Shown one piece after another: positions 52,637-60,367 of a DNA stretch of 64,000 nucleotides (position 1 is its first letter; each line of letters starts with the position of its first letter). Both the position numbers and the translations under genes were made by a program. Below the pieces are notes generated by a model, which did not search any database, was not told the DNA's origin, and worked only from the letters and a program-made list of their open reading frames with translations. The stretch is from a virus, in IMG/VR virus record IMGVR_UViG_3300037493_005292, positions 1-64,000 of that record; one strand, written 5' to 3'.

Positions 52637-53992
52637 TTACCTGTTTCGGTTGAACTCAGTGCTGTTGGTCATGGCTCCTATCCCCCAGTAAGAAACGAAA
52701 TCCAACGGGTTTGAGATGTCGATCTGATACCAACTACGTATCTCGTAGTTGCACAATGCGGATAGCCTAACTTCGCCGCCGTACCGCGTTTCTATAAACG
52801 CGATGGGATAGTCAACGGTGCGAAAACCCCGGCTATGCGTGGGACTTCTGGACCTAGTGGAAGCCATATAGAGCATGGCTTTTTGCTGTTTGGTCATTTC
52901 GAGGTACGCAGGTGGATCTTTAGCATCGTCACCTAGAAGGCCCAATACTGCATCGAATCCTTGTATTTTGATGTCTTTGAAGCGGTAAGGGTCCCGCTTA
53001 TGCCGCAGTACAGCGACCAGCTTATCTCCGTTGTGGTACTGCTGTGTTAGGGTTAGGTAAACTACACGTCTTTTGTACCGGCGTGAAAGTAACCCGCTGT
53101 TGTATGCAATGTACGCAAGCTGTTTGTCGGTGTACTCTGTTTCCATCCCTTGGATAACAGTGTCGAGATACTGATCCCAGTTATCGTACTTGAAGGTTCC
53201 CGTACAATACCTGGCGTGGTAGAAGTTCTTTCCGTTTTTACCTTCTCCCGTGCATCCCTTGTAGAGCAGACACGTTGTACACGTCTTGCGCTTAAAGCGC
53301 ACGAGAGCGGCAGACTTAATAGACCTATCACGTTTTTCGTATACGTTTTCTGTGATCAACTCAAAGTGATGTTGGTCTAGTCTGCGTACGCTGTTTTCAA
53401 AACTCTTAGCGGCAGTCATCGTCGGGCTTACGTATTCAAAACCTGCGATGACTCGATTGCGCTTCTTACGCGCCCATTCAATGATGTCTTCAGCTCCCTT
53501 ATCAGATTCTTCTCCGTCATCCTTGAGGGCTAGTTCTTTAGGGCGACAGTGGTTGGTGGTGTCGGGGATTTCCATGCAGCCGCTACACCCCAGAACGTAC
53601 TTGTGTGGAAGCGCGCAGCGGTCGTACACGGTAGCTGCGTCAAATGACTCGATGCCGTCTCTGTGCACAATGTCAAATGTGCCCCGAGTTACGTCTAGTT
53701 TATTGACGTAGTTTTTCGTGTCATACGACGCAATGAGCAATTGGTATTGCCGGTCTTTAGACTCTAGGTCGTATATACGGGGTATAACGATGTACGGGAA
53801 TCCTAGAAATTCTCGTAGTTGTGGGTTGTTTGAGATGGCGTGTACGATGTCAGGCGTGTGGATGCTGGGAGCGTCGCCAAAGTCATCAAGATTGATGAAT
53901 ACCAGAATGGGGCGTTTGGAGTTAGTCGCATAACCCCGGGCTGGTACTAATCCGCTCTCCTCCGTCGCTACTGTCCAGTATAGTTTTCCCAT
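52637..53992 (-). CDS. Cys-rich protein downstream of the reverse transcriptase
   Basis: 451 residues with two Cys clusters: CSGCMEIPDTTNHC (about 135-150) and CTTCLLYKGC followed by a later YCTG (about 235-270), likely zinc or iron-sulfur sites. Other features are an alternating N-terminal alpha/beta part (RPILVFINLDDFGD) and an acidic insert. The ATG at 53992 overlaps the RT gene by 71 bp; no alternative start was convincing. No family recognised. It is the last gene of the VWA/Cys-rich/RT operon and a candidate effector or accessory factor. Confidence 0.65.
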   Translation of the reverse strand: MGKLYWTVATEESGLVPARGYATNSKRPILVFINLDDFGDAPSIHTPDIVHAISNNPQLREFLGFPYIVIPRIYDLESKDRQYQLLIASYDTKNYVNKLDVTRGTFDIVHRDGIESFDAATVYDRCALPHKYVLGCSGCMEIPDTTNHCRPKELALKDDGEESDKGAEDIIEWARKKRNRVIAGFEYVSPTMTAAKSFENSVRRLDQHHFELITENVYEKRDRSIKSAALVRFKRKTCTTCLLYKGCTGEGKNGKNFYHARYCTGTFKYDNWDQYLDTVIQGMETEYTDKQLAYIAYNSGLLSRRYKRRVVYLTLTQQYHNGDKLVAVLRHKRDPYRFKDIKIQGFDAVLGLLGDDAKDPPAYLEMTKQQKAMLYMASTRSRSPTHSRGFRTVDYPIAFIETRYGGEVRLSALCNYEIRSWYQIDISNPLDFVSYWGIGAMTNSTEFNRNR

Positions 53993-55115
53993 GGTCTAGT
54001 GCCAGCTCAAGTTCTTTGGCCAGCTTGGCTCCTTTCGTAGGCATGATGTGGCGGTAGTAGTTGAGTTTACCCTTTAGCCAGGTAATGAATGTTTCGACGT
54101 CGTTAAACCCAGCACGCTCGTACTGCGTATCTGCCCCCCAAACAAAGCAGTTGTGTACAATCGCTTTTATCTGGAGGTAATCGTGCCGCGCGATGTTGGG
54201 TCGCTGGTTAAACACAAGTCCTAGCATCTGTTTACGGAAATTCTCGCTGTGTAGTTTGGTTTTGCCCGTATTGGGTTGATACCCTGCAGCGTAAATAACC
54301 TGGTAAAAGCGGCGTAGGATGTGTTCTTTTTCGATTAAAGAGAAGTCTCTTCCACACGTGAAAGAGAGGTCGTCGGCATACCGCGAGTAAACCCACCGAT
54401 ATGCACCTTCCAGTTGGTACTGCTGGTTCATGGATTCAAGAAGTTGAAGCATGGGGATGTCGAGCACACGGTCAGCAACTAGATTGCAGATGCTTCCGGC
54501 GGTTGGGTTACCTTGCGGAACACCACAGAAGAATGGTGGTGCGGTCGTTTCAGGAACGTAGTGCGTGTTGGGAATGCCCGACACGGTAAACATTCCTCCC
54601 AATAGACTCGCAGTCTCATGGGGGTATCCCAGGCTCTTAAAGTAGTTACGGACCTTGCTCTTGCTGGTAGTAGAGAAGAAGTCTTGCAGGTCGATTTGGA
54701 TGTAGGCACCGCGGCGAGGACACCGGTGTTTAGGCGGGGTATAGGATGGGTCACCGTTATTGTCACAAACAATGCATGGAGCAATGTGTCGCGCCACAGC
54801 GTCCTTGATGCTTTGGCCGGTACGGTAGGCGGTGACGTGTCCCCCTAATTGCTGGTGTAGGGGTTCAAGGAAGGTCTTGTTGAGGATTTTCATGAGGGCT
54901 TTCATTAACGGCTCCGGGGCGTGGATAACGCGGAATCCTCCTTTCTTCTTGGGTATTTTGAACACATGGTAACGTTGTTTGACGGGAGCTACAATGGTGT
55001 ACCACAGGACTTTGTTTCTCATTCCCAGGTGGTAAGCCAATGAGAAGTCATCGAATGGGAGATGATTTTCTACGTCATAGCCCGTTATCGTCGTTTCCGG
55101 GTACCCTGGCGGCAT
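53922..55115 (-). CDS. Retron-like reverse transcriptase
   Basis: 397 residues, ATG at 55115 after AAAGGAGAT. Motifs in order: GFRVIHAPEP (RT1/2), YIQIDLQDFF (RT3, first catalytic Asp), FFCGVPQGNPTAGSICNL (RT4), YSRYADDLSFTC (RT5, YADD), GKTKLHSENF and LGLVFNQRPNIARHDY (RT6/7). This matches the retron-like group rather than group II introns or diversity-generating retroelements; the RT4 motif lacks the SQ typical of the latter. Two Cys pairs (CIVCDN, HRCP at about 115-131) insert a zinc-like module before RT3. No canonical msr-msd RNA gap lies directly upstream, because a coding gene overlaps its start. Confidence 0.9.
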   Translation of the reverse strand: MPPGYPETTITGYDVENHLPFDDFSLAYHLGMRNKVLWYTIVAPVKQRYHVFKIPKKKGGFRVIHAPEPLMKALMKILNKTFLEPLHQQLGGHVTAYRTGQSIKDAVARHIAPCIVCDNNGDPSYTPPKHRCPRRGAYIQIDLQDFFSTTSKSKVRNYFKSLGYPHETASLLGGMFTVSGIPNTHYVPETTAPPFFCGVPQGNPTAGSICNLVADRVLDIPMLQLLESMNQQYQLEGAYRWVYSRYADDLSFTCGRDFSLIEKEHILRRFYQVIYAAGYQPNTGKTKLHSENFRKQMLGLVFNQRPNIARHDYLQIKAIVHNCFVWGADTQYERAGFNDVETFITWLKGKLNYYRHIMPTKGAKLAKELELALDHGKTILDSSDGGERISTSPGLCD

Positions 55116-55719
55116 CGTCGGTATCTCCTTTAGTTATCCGGGGTACGGCAACTTGCATGTTTTTCGCACAGCTACTATGACCAGGGGTGCATGCATTTTC
55201 GTAATACAGGTGGATGCTATCGCACACAGCACATACGCACGGTATGCGTTTTCCTGGTGTTAAGAAGTAGGACTCGAGCGCAGGAACTTTTTGAGCGATG
55301 TGGTGTTTGTACGCCTGACTGAAGGAGTACGAGACTTGGCGTGGGACGCTGTCTTTTGAGGATATTTTGCTTGCAAAGGTCGGAACGACCAGTAACCAAT
55401 CCTCGTAGAACGGAATTATGCGGTCTTCCATTAGACGCGTCGTTGAGTAGGAGGATTCTCGGTGTTGCCGTTGGTGGTTTACTACCTCAACTGTTTTAGT
55501 ACCAACCATGTGGTACAGTGCGAGGGCTAGTTCTATGGTGAGTTTGTAAACAAAGGCGTAACGCCAGTGTACGGGGATTTGGTCTTCGTGGTTTACCGGC
55601 CATAAGTAACACCTATCGAATGGAAACCTGTCGTAGGTGTGGGGTCTTCGTGAGTGATCTTCCATCGTCACAATGTTGCCCTTGTACTCTTGGTGGATTT
55701 TCACGCAGTAGACGCGCAT
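55075..55719 (-). CDS. Cys-rich protein upstream of the reverse transcriptase
   Basis: 214 residues overlapping the RT start by 41 bp. The N-terminus (MRVYCVKIHQEYKG) is beta-rich; residues about 158-190 hold PCVCAVCDS and a later CTPGHSSC, a four-Cys zinc site with a His. No catalytic motif was recognised. It is translated before the RT and may be its RNA- or DNA-binding partner; this is inference from overlap. Confidence 0.7.
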   Translation of the reverse strand: MRVYCVKIHQEYKGNIVTMEDHSRRPHTYDRFPFDRCYLWPVNHEDQIPVHWRYAFVYKLTIELALALYHMVGTKTVEVVNHQRQHRESSYSTTRLMEDRIIPFYEDWLLVVPTFASKISSKDSVPRQVSYSFSQAYKHHIAQKVPALESYFLTPGKRIPCVCAVCDSIHLYYENACTPGHSSCAKNMQVAVPRITKGDTDDAARVPGNDDNGL

Positions 55720-55720
55720 G

Positions 55721-57259
55721 TTACTCCGTTATTTGGATAGTGCGATCTCCCATAGCGGGGTCGGCCTTTCCAGAGGGTGTTAGTACCCAGATAACTGGGC
55801 AGTTTGGGTAGAGGGCTGGTGCAGGACCACCGTGGTCAGAGCTAACGGGCGCATACCCATCAGTGAACATGAGGAAGAGGTCAATACGGGGAAGACGTTC
55901 GACAATACGGTGTTCTGTTTTATCATCCCACAACGACTCGTCCTGCTTACCGCACACCCGTCTGAACGCGGGACAGAAGTCAGTACCGCCATAACCGTAG
56001 CGGTATAACTCGCGCTTCAACTTTGAAATATCCGCTTCGTTTTCGGTGTCTATCCAGGTCTCAAACTGGATAGCAGCATCGAACATCATGAGATGGATGC
56101 GTACACCCTTATGAGACTTAGGAATGTTGAGAATTTCAGAGATAAACCGGACAAACTCGTCGTCTCCTACTGACCCACTCGTGTCCACGGCAATGCTGAG
56201 CACGAACGTAAAGTCATTTTGGAAACCAGGGTAAGGTTCGATGCCGTCGTCCATGACCGGAAACAACGCTGTATTGGGTAGGCAGACGCTCTCTACCAAC
56301 TTGGAACTGATAACTGATTTGATCTGTCCCTTGAGAACGGTTTCCCAGGGAATTGTTGCAGGGGTTAGGAAATCCTGCAGTGCCTTGGCGATACCTCCTG
56401 GGATAGTTCCGCGGCCACGCTCCGTTTGTTCGATAGCTGTTTTGATGATTTTCTTTCCTTCGCGTTTGGCGCGGTCGAGCATCCTTTCGACTTCAGCAGA
56501 GGTCATCTCACTGAGGTCGTGGGTGATGTCGATGGGCTTGAGCTTGGAACTTTCTACCAATGACTTGAACCACCCGGGAAGTTTTTCGTCGAGCTCTTGC
56601 TGCTTAGCGGATCCGGGGGCTACATCGGGATCCTCTTCCGAATTACCCCCAGCTCCTCCAGAACCCTGTTGGTTACTCTCGGATGATTCTTGCGGAGCGT
56701 TACCGGTAAGTGCTTGGCCAATCTGTTTGTCTGTGTCCAACACGTTCTGCATGTCGTACCCAGACTTCTTGAGGTCATCGAGGAGCATGTCCAAATACTC
56801 CTCAAAGCTCTTTCCAACGGGGTATTCGCGGTCCTCTGGCCAGATGAAATCGCTCCGGAAGTCCCCAAAATTATGACCGTACGCTTTATCCGTCAGGAAG
56901 GGACGCACAGCTACGTCGTTGACGCACATGTCTGCCGCGACGTTGACTACTGGATGGAGCCTTTGCGCAGCTACCGGACTGAGGTTGGCAAGGACGCGAG
57001 ACATGCGTTCAACATGGCGTAACGCCAGGTGTCCTGCCTCATGGATGACCACCAAGATGCGAAAGCCTTGGGCAGTGGACTCAAACCACGCTGTGTCGTA
57101 CATAAATAGGTATCTACCAGATTTGGGTAGTGTTACACCGCAGGTTCCGAGTCCGGGAGCAGGTATCTGGACGCACTGGTTGAGTAATCGGCCGTAAAAA
57201 TTGTTGCCTCCACGAGGAGAACAGGTCCATTGAAGAACCTCACTGAGAGCAGTTCCCAT
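55721..57259 (-). CDS. Metallopeptidase-VWA protein (DUF2201-like)
   Basis: 512 residues from the ATG at 57259, preferred over the longer frame because AAGGACAAGAAAGAG precedes it. HEAGH (H73-H77) is a zinc metallopeptidase motif; the C-terminal VWA-like domain contains VDTSGSVGDDE, a metal-ion-dependent adhesion site. The linker (about 180-260) is Gly/Ser/Asp-rich. This architecture is that of putative peptidase plus VWA proteins that pair with MoxR AAA+ ATPases, and such an ATPase is encoded 1.8 kb away. It is the first gene of the RT operon. Confidence 0.85.
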   Translation of the reverse strand: MGTALSEVLQWTCSPRGGNNFYGRLLNQCVQIPAPGLGTCGVTLPKSGRYLFMYDTAWFESTAQGFRILVVIHEAGHLALRHVERMSRVLANLSPVAAQRLHPVVNVAADMCVNDVAVRPFLTDKAYGHNFGDFRSDFIWPEDREYPVGKSFEEYLDMLLDDLKKSGYDMQNVLDTDKQIGQALTGNAPQESSESNQQGSGGAGGNSEEDPDVAPGSAKQQELDEKLPGWFKSLVESSKLKPIDITHDLSEMTSAEVERMLDRAKREGKKIIKTAIEQTERGRGTIPGGIAKALQDFLTPATIPWETVLKGQIKSVISSKLVESVCLPNTALFPVMDDGIEPYPGFQNDFTFVLSIAVDTSGSVGDDEFVRFISEILNIPKSHKGVRIHLMMFDAAIQFETWIDTENEADISKLKRELYRYGYGGTDFCPAFRRVCGKQDESLWDDKTEHRIVERLPRIDLFLMFTDGYAPVSSDHGGPAPALYPNCPVIWVLTPSGKADPAMGDRTIQITE

Positions 57260-57275
57260 CTCTTTCTTGTCCTTT

Positions 57276-57300
57276 CTTTTGCTGCTATACTTGCAGCGGG
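57276..57300. promoter_or_regulatory. Divergent promoter overlapping a small inverted repeat
   Basis: GCTGC-TATACTT-GCAGC (57281-57297) is a 5-bp inverted repeat around TATACT (57286-57291), the forward -10 with an extended TGC. In reverse the same bases read AAGTATAGC and serve the VWA gene at 57259. The forward transcript would start near 57298 and carry GAGGTG before the ATG at 57321. The repeat could also be an operator. Confidence 0.5.
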
Positions 57301-57320
57301 TTTCTACTATGAGGTGTGTA

Positions 57321-58325
57321 ATGATTGACCAGACATCGGACGCCGGGTTTGCCACGCTGCGCACACTTGCGGATATGTTTCCGCAGCTCGAAGAACTCGC
57401 AAAGACCGCGGAGCTGGATCCGGGGGAGTTTGAGGCTCTTCCTGATTCAGCGTTTGCGTGGCCCGAAGCGCGCCGACTTCCAATTCATAACCGTGAGCAC
57501 ACCGCGATCTCGTTAGCGTACGAGAAAGTTGCGGTCGAGTTGCCCAAGTATGCGCACCATGCTCTACAACAAGCCGCTGTTGCTTACGGACTGGATGCAG
57601 AGATATTTGACCGACCCCTTCGATTGGTCAAGACTGCTTCAGCACCTGAATTCTGGCTCCTCCCGACGCACCAGCGTTTCCGTGTTACCTCCGCAGAAGA
57701 CGTCAAGCTCGCGGAGCAAGCGATCCAAGCGCGCAGTAAAGACCTGCCGCCCAACGAGCGCGCCGAAGCCATGATCAATCTGGAGAAGGTGGCGACGTTC
57801 TTCGGGGTTTCTCTAGCACCTTCTACCAAGAAGATCGCTGGCTTTACGCTGACGAATACGCGTACGTTGCGCGATTGGCTGCAGGCCAGGCAAGAAGCGG
57901 CAGAGAAGGTGGGATCGGACTTGTCTGCGACTTACGGAGAGCTGGCGCAGCAGTTCGACGGCGTGAACACGCACATCGCGAATCGCGACTACCAGGTAAA
58001 GTTGGCGAGCGCCATCAATGACCTGGACCAGAAGTCCGGTGTTTCGAAGTTCTACGGAAAGTCACTGCTGGACCCCATTGAGACAGTTTGGAACACCACC
58101 AAGTTGTCCGCGGACACAATCGACGTCAATGGGGTGATGCTCGATAAGGGCATGCTGGCTTCCCTGCCCATCACGTTCTGGCAGGATGTGATTGGGCCGG
58201 ACATGGCCCAGGAGATCGCTCCCAGTGGGCAGGTCGACCCGGAGCTCTTGGCGCAGATCATCCCCACTCTTCCGGCAGACCTCAAGTCTGTGCTGGTCAC
58301 GCAGCTATCCGCCTACCGTTCATGA
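57321..58325 (+). CDS. Hypothetical protein
   Basis: 334 residues from the ATG at 57321, which follows GAGGTG at suitable spacing; an upstream ATG at 57309 is less likely. The sequence is mostly helical with several Ala/Glu-rich segments, such as LTNTRTLRDWLQARQEAAEK. No catalytic motif was seen. It overlaps the next gene by 4 bp and is divergent from the VWA gene. It may be a virion or adaptor protein of the MoxR/VWA system, but this is speculative. Confidence 0.6.
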   Translation: MIDQTSDAGFATLRTLADMFPQLEELAKTAELDPGEFEALPDSAFAWPEARRLPIHNREHTAISLAYEKVAVELPKYAHHALQQAAVAYGLDAEIFDRPLRLVKTASAPEFWLLPTHQRFRVTSAEDVKLAEQAIQARSKDLPPNERAEAMINLEKVATFFGVSLAPSTKKIAGFTLTNTRTLRDWLQARQEAAEKVGSDLSATYGELAQQFDGVNTHIANRDYQVKLASAINDLDQKSGVSKFYGKSLLDPIETVWNTTKLSADTIDVNGVMLDKGMLASLPITFWQDVIGPDMAQEIAPSGQVDPELLAQIIPTLPADLKSVLVTQLSAYRS

Positions 58326-59101
58326 TCCACGAGCAGCTCCAGGAGTTTATGCAGTACGTTCCGCGGCTGCATGCCGGCATGCTTAAGACGGCTGCCGCCG
58401 TGCTCTCAGCACGCGAGATGTTACAGAACCCGCATCAGGCAACGGCTGTGGGACTGTACCTCGCTGCGAAGGCGCTCTACGGAGAGGACCTTTTGCAGTG
58501 GGAACCGGAGACTCTCTGGCTTACCCTGGAAAAGGATAAGATTGACCTTACGGAGCTCGAGCGTAATAAACTTCAAGCGGCCATCACGCTCACTACGAAC
58601 CCCGCGTTCTACTGGGATAACTTGGTGTTTCAGCGCACAGTCCACGCGTTATGCGAGGAGTACTACGATTCGGAATCGTTACTTGAGTGCAGTGTGGCGC
58701 ATATGTGTTGGGCGGTTTATGAAGCTGGTATTCTTCGGGGGTTAGACCAGGAGACTCCGCAGATTCCGGAGTTTGATGAAGACGTTCAGCAGTATGTCGC
58801 GGTGTGCTTATCCCGCGCCGGCTATGCCCTCCCCCCACCCCCTTTGGTGGAGTTTTGCGAGGATAACCTCGACGCGCTTTTCGCCAAAGGTTCTGAGTTC
58901 GCAGAGCTAAAAAAAGAGCTCAAGTACGCATGGGCTAAGCTGGACAAGAGCGCCCTCGAAAGAACTGAGTTCTCCGAGGACGCTCTTGGTATCCAGCTTT
59001 CCCGCCTTTCCTTCTGTTATTTGTACGTCAGCGAGCGTGCCGACGCCGTTGCTGCAGACCTGGCCAAACTAGGCAGTCATACCAAGGTCACTTCGTTCTG
59101 A
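58322..59101 (+). CDS. Hypothetical helical protein
   Basis: 259 residues with ATGA coupling to the gene before. All-helical by appearance, with many Leu, Ala, Glu and scattered Cys (ALCEEYY, LECSVAHMCWAV, VCLSRAG, EFCED). The last 14 bp overlap the end of the converging AAA+ ATPase gene. It resembles no family I know; the shared setting with the preceding gene suggests the two proteins act together. Confidence 0.6.
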   Translation: MIHEQLQEFMQYVPRLHAGMLKTAAAVLSAREMLQNPHQATAVGLYLAAKALYGEDLLQWEPETLWLTLEKDKIDLTELERNKLQAAITLTTNPAFYWDNLVFQRTVHALCEEYYDSESLLECSVAHMCWAVYEAGILRGLDQETPQIPEFDEDVQQYVAVCLSRAGYALPPPPLVEFCEDNLDALFAKGSEFAELKKELKYAWAKLDKSALERTEFSEDALGIQLSRLSFCYLYVSERADAVAADLAKLGSHTKVTSF

Positions 59102-60332
59102 TCTTCTCTTCCACTGACTTGTACGCAGAGTCCACGCGCTGATGCCACTCAATGAATCCCTCTTGGTTCTGCATGCCACGCATGAAGTCCTTGAGGTATT
59201 CCTTGGCGTCTGACTCGGCAGCGATAGCCCGTTGTTGTTGCAGCATCATGGCGCCCTGTTCATTGGGAAGGTCAATCAAGAACTGTACAAAGTTCCCGAC
59301 TGTTTTGTCGATGCTGGGCTTGACTGCGAACAGCGTTTTGAGAACGTTATGGCACAGGTCGGTAAGGACCTCCATGCGCCCGTCTGTAATGAGCTTCTTG
59401 ATTTTGGACTTGACGGTTCCGTAGCTCTCGAGCACATCGCCCGCGTTAATCAAGGTGTTGTGGTCCTTGATGTACGCGCAGATTTGTTCTGCAGCATGCA
59501 CGCCCACGGACGCAGCGAATCTGTTAATGGCGGTTTCGCCGTACAGACTCTTGCCGCTCTTTTCGAGGACGTACGCACTGAGGCTCAGCGTCTCAACCGT
59601 GGCGGGACACATGAACTGCTTGTTGTTCTTCAGTGCCTCTTCATCGTACAGCAGCTTCGGCGCTGCTTTGATGGGTCCCAGGATGGCGGGATGACACGGT
59701 TTGCCATCTTCGCCAATCGCTTTACAGACACGGTCTGCGTAATGGAAATCGTTTGTTTTTGCGTGGTTCAGCCAGTCAGCGTACGATGGTACTAGAAATA
59801 CTTTACGCAAGCGCCTGTTAAGCGCTGCATTGTTTTCGATCTGTTGGACGTTGTAGTTGGCGCCGGCCGGATTCATAAGCGCCACGACGATTGCGTCATC
59901 GGGAAGCTGGTAGTCGTACATGTTCCGGTCCTCAATGAGGCTGAAGAACATGGCAATGGCGTGCTGCAGACCCTGATTGATTTCGTCGAACAGGACAATC
60001 GCTTTTTCGCCTTTGCGCGGGAACATCTCAGGAAGCTTCACCTTGAAGAAGCCTTCATCAGAATCCCGTACGGATGGGATTCCGGCTCCCATAAGTCCAT
60101 ATTGCGCAGTACGGATCACGCATACGCGGTATCCGTGTTTGCGGGCGAGTTGGTTGATGACCTGCGTCTTACCAACTCCTGCTGGTCCAATAACACACCA
60201 GCAGCCGCGGAGTTCGCGCTCGAGCATTGTCATCTCGAATTGTGAGCCGAACTCCCTAAGACCCATGCGGGGTATGTCGAGTAACTCAGCGTAATCAGGG
60301 GTGGTTTTGGTCTCTTCTTGCTTCTTAGCCAT
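59088..60332 (-). CDS. MoxR-type AAA+ ATPase
   Basis: 414 residues. Walker A GPAGVGKT (49-56), Walker B AIVLFDE (111-117) followed by INQG, and a sensor-1-like VVALMNPAGAN at about 150 identify an AAA+ ATPase of the MoxR/RavA/CbbQ group. These ATPases work with VWA-domain partners to remodel or activate target proteins. The metallopeptidase-VWA gene at 55721 is the likely partner. The start follows AAAGGAAAG; its promoter (reverse TATAAC, 60354-60359) overlaps that of the terminase gene. Confidence 0.85.
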   Translation of the reverse strand: MAKKQEETKTTPDYAELLDIPRMGLREFGSQFEMTMLERELRGCWCVIGPAGVGKTQVINQLARKHGYRVCVIRTAQYGLMGAGIPSVRDSDEGFFKVKLPEMFPRKGEKAIVLFDEINQGLQHAIAMFFSLIEDRNMYDYQLPDDAIVVALMNPAGANYNVQQIENNAALNRRLRKVFLVPSYADWLNHAKTNDFHYADRVCKAIGEDGKPCHPAILGPIKAAPKLLYDEEALKNNKQFMCPATVETLSLSAYVLEKSGKSLYGETAINRFAASVGVHAAEQICAYIKDHNTLINAGDVLESYGTVKSKIKKLITDGRMEVLTDLCHNVLKTLFAVKPSIDKTVGNFVQFLIDLPNEQGAMMLQQQRAIAAESDAKEYLKDFMRGMQNQEGFIEWHQRVDSAYKSVEEKIRTK

Positions 60333-60361
60333 TTGTCTTTCCTTTGTTGATTGGTTATACT
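60333..60361 (+). promoter_or_regulatory. Terminase promoter giving a leaderless mRNA, with overlapping reverse -10
   Basis: TTGTCT at 60333-60338, a 17-bp spacer and TATACT at 60356-60361; the hexamer ends 6 nt before the ATG at 60368. On the other strand TATAAC (60354-60359) serves the AAA+ gene, so the two -10 elements overlap. No ribosome binding site lies in the 6 nt between the -10 and the ATG. Confidence 0.65.
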
Positions 60362-60367
60362 GTACGC

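Noticed and set aside
53922-55115. Diversity-generating retroelement
   Set aside because: The RT4 motif reads PQGNPTAG without the DGR-type SQ, and I found no template/variable repeat pair by eye. A full repeat search would be needed to exclude it.
57260-57364. N-terminal extension of the VWA metallopeptidase to 57364
   Set aside because: It overlaps the divergent promoter and the start of the opposite gene; the ATG at 57259 with a purine-rich ribosome binding site is a better start.
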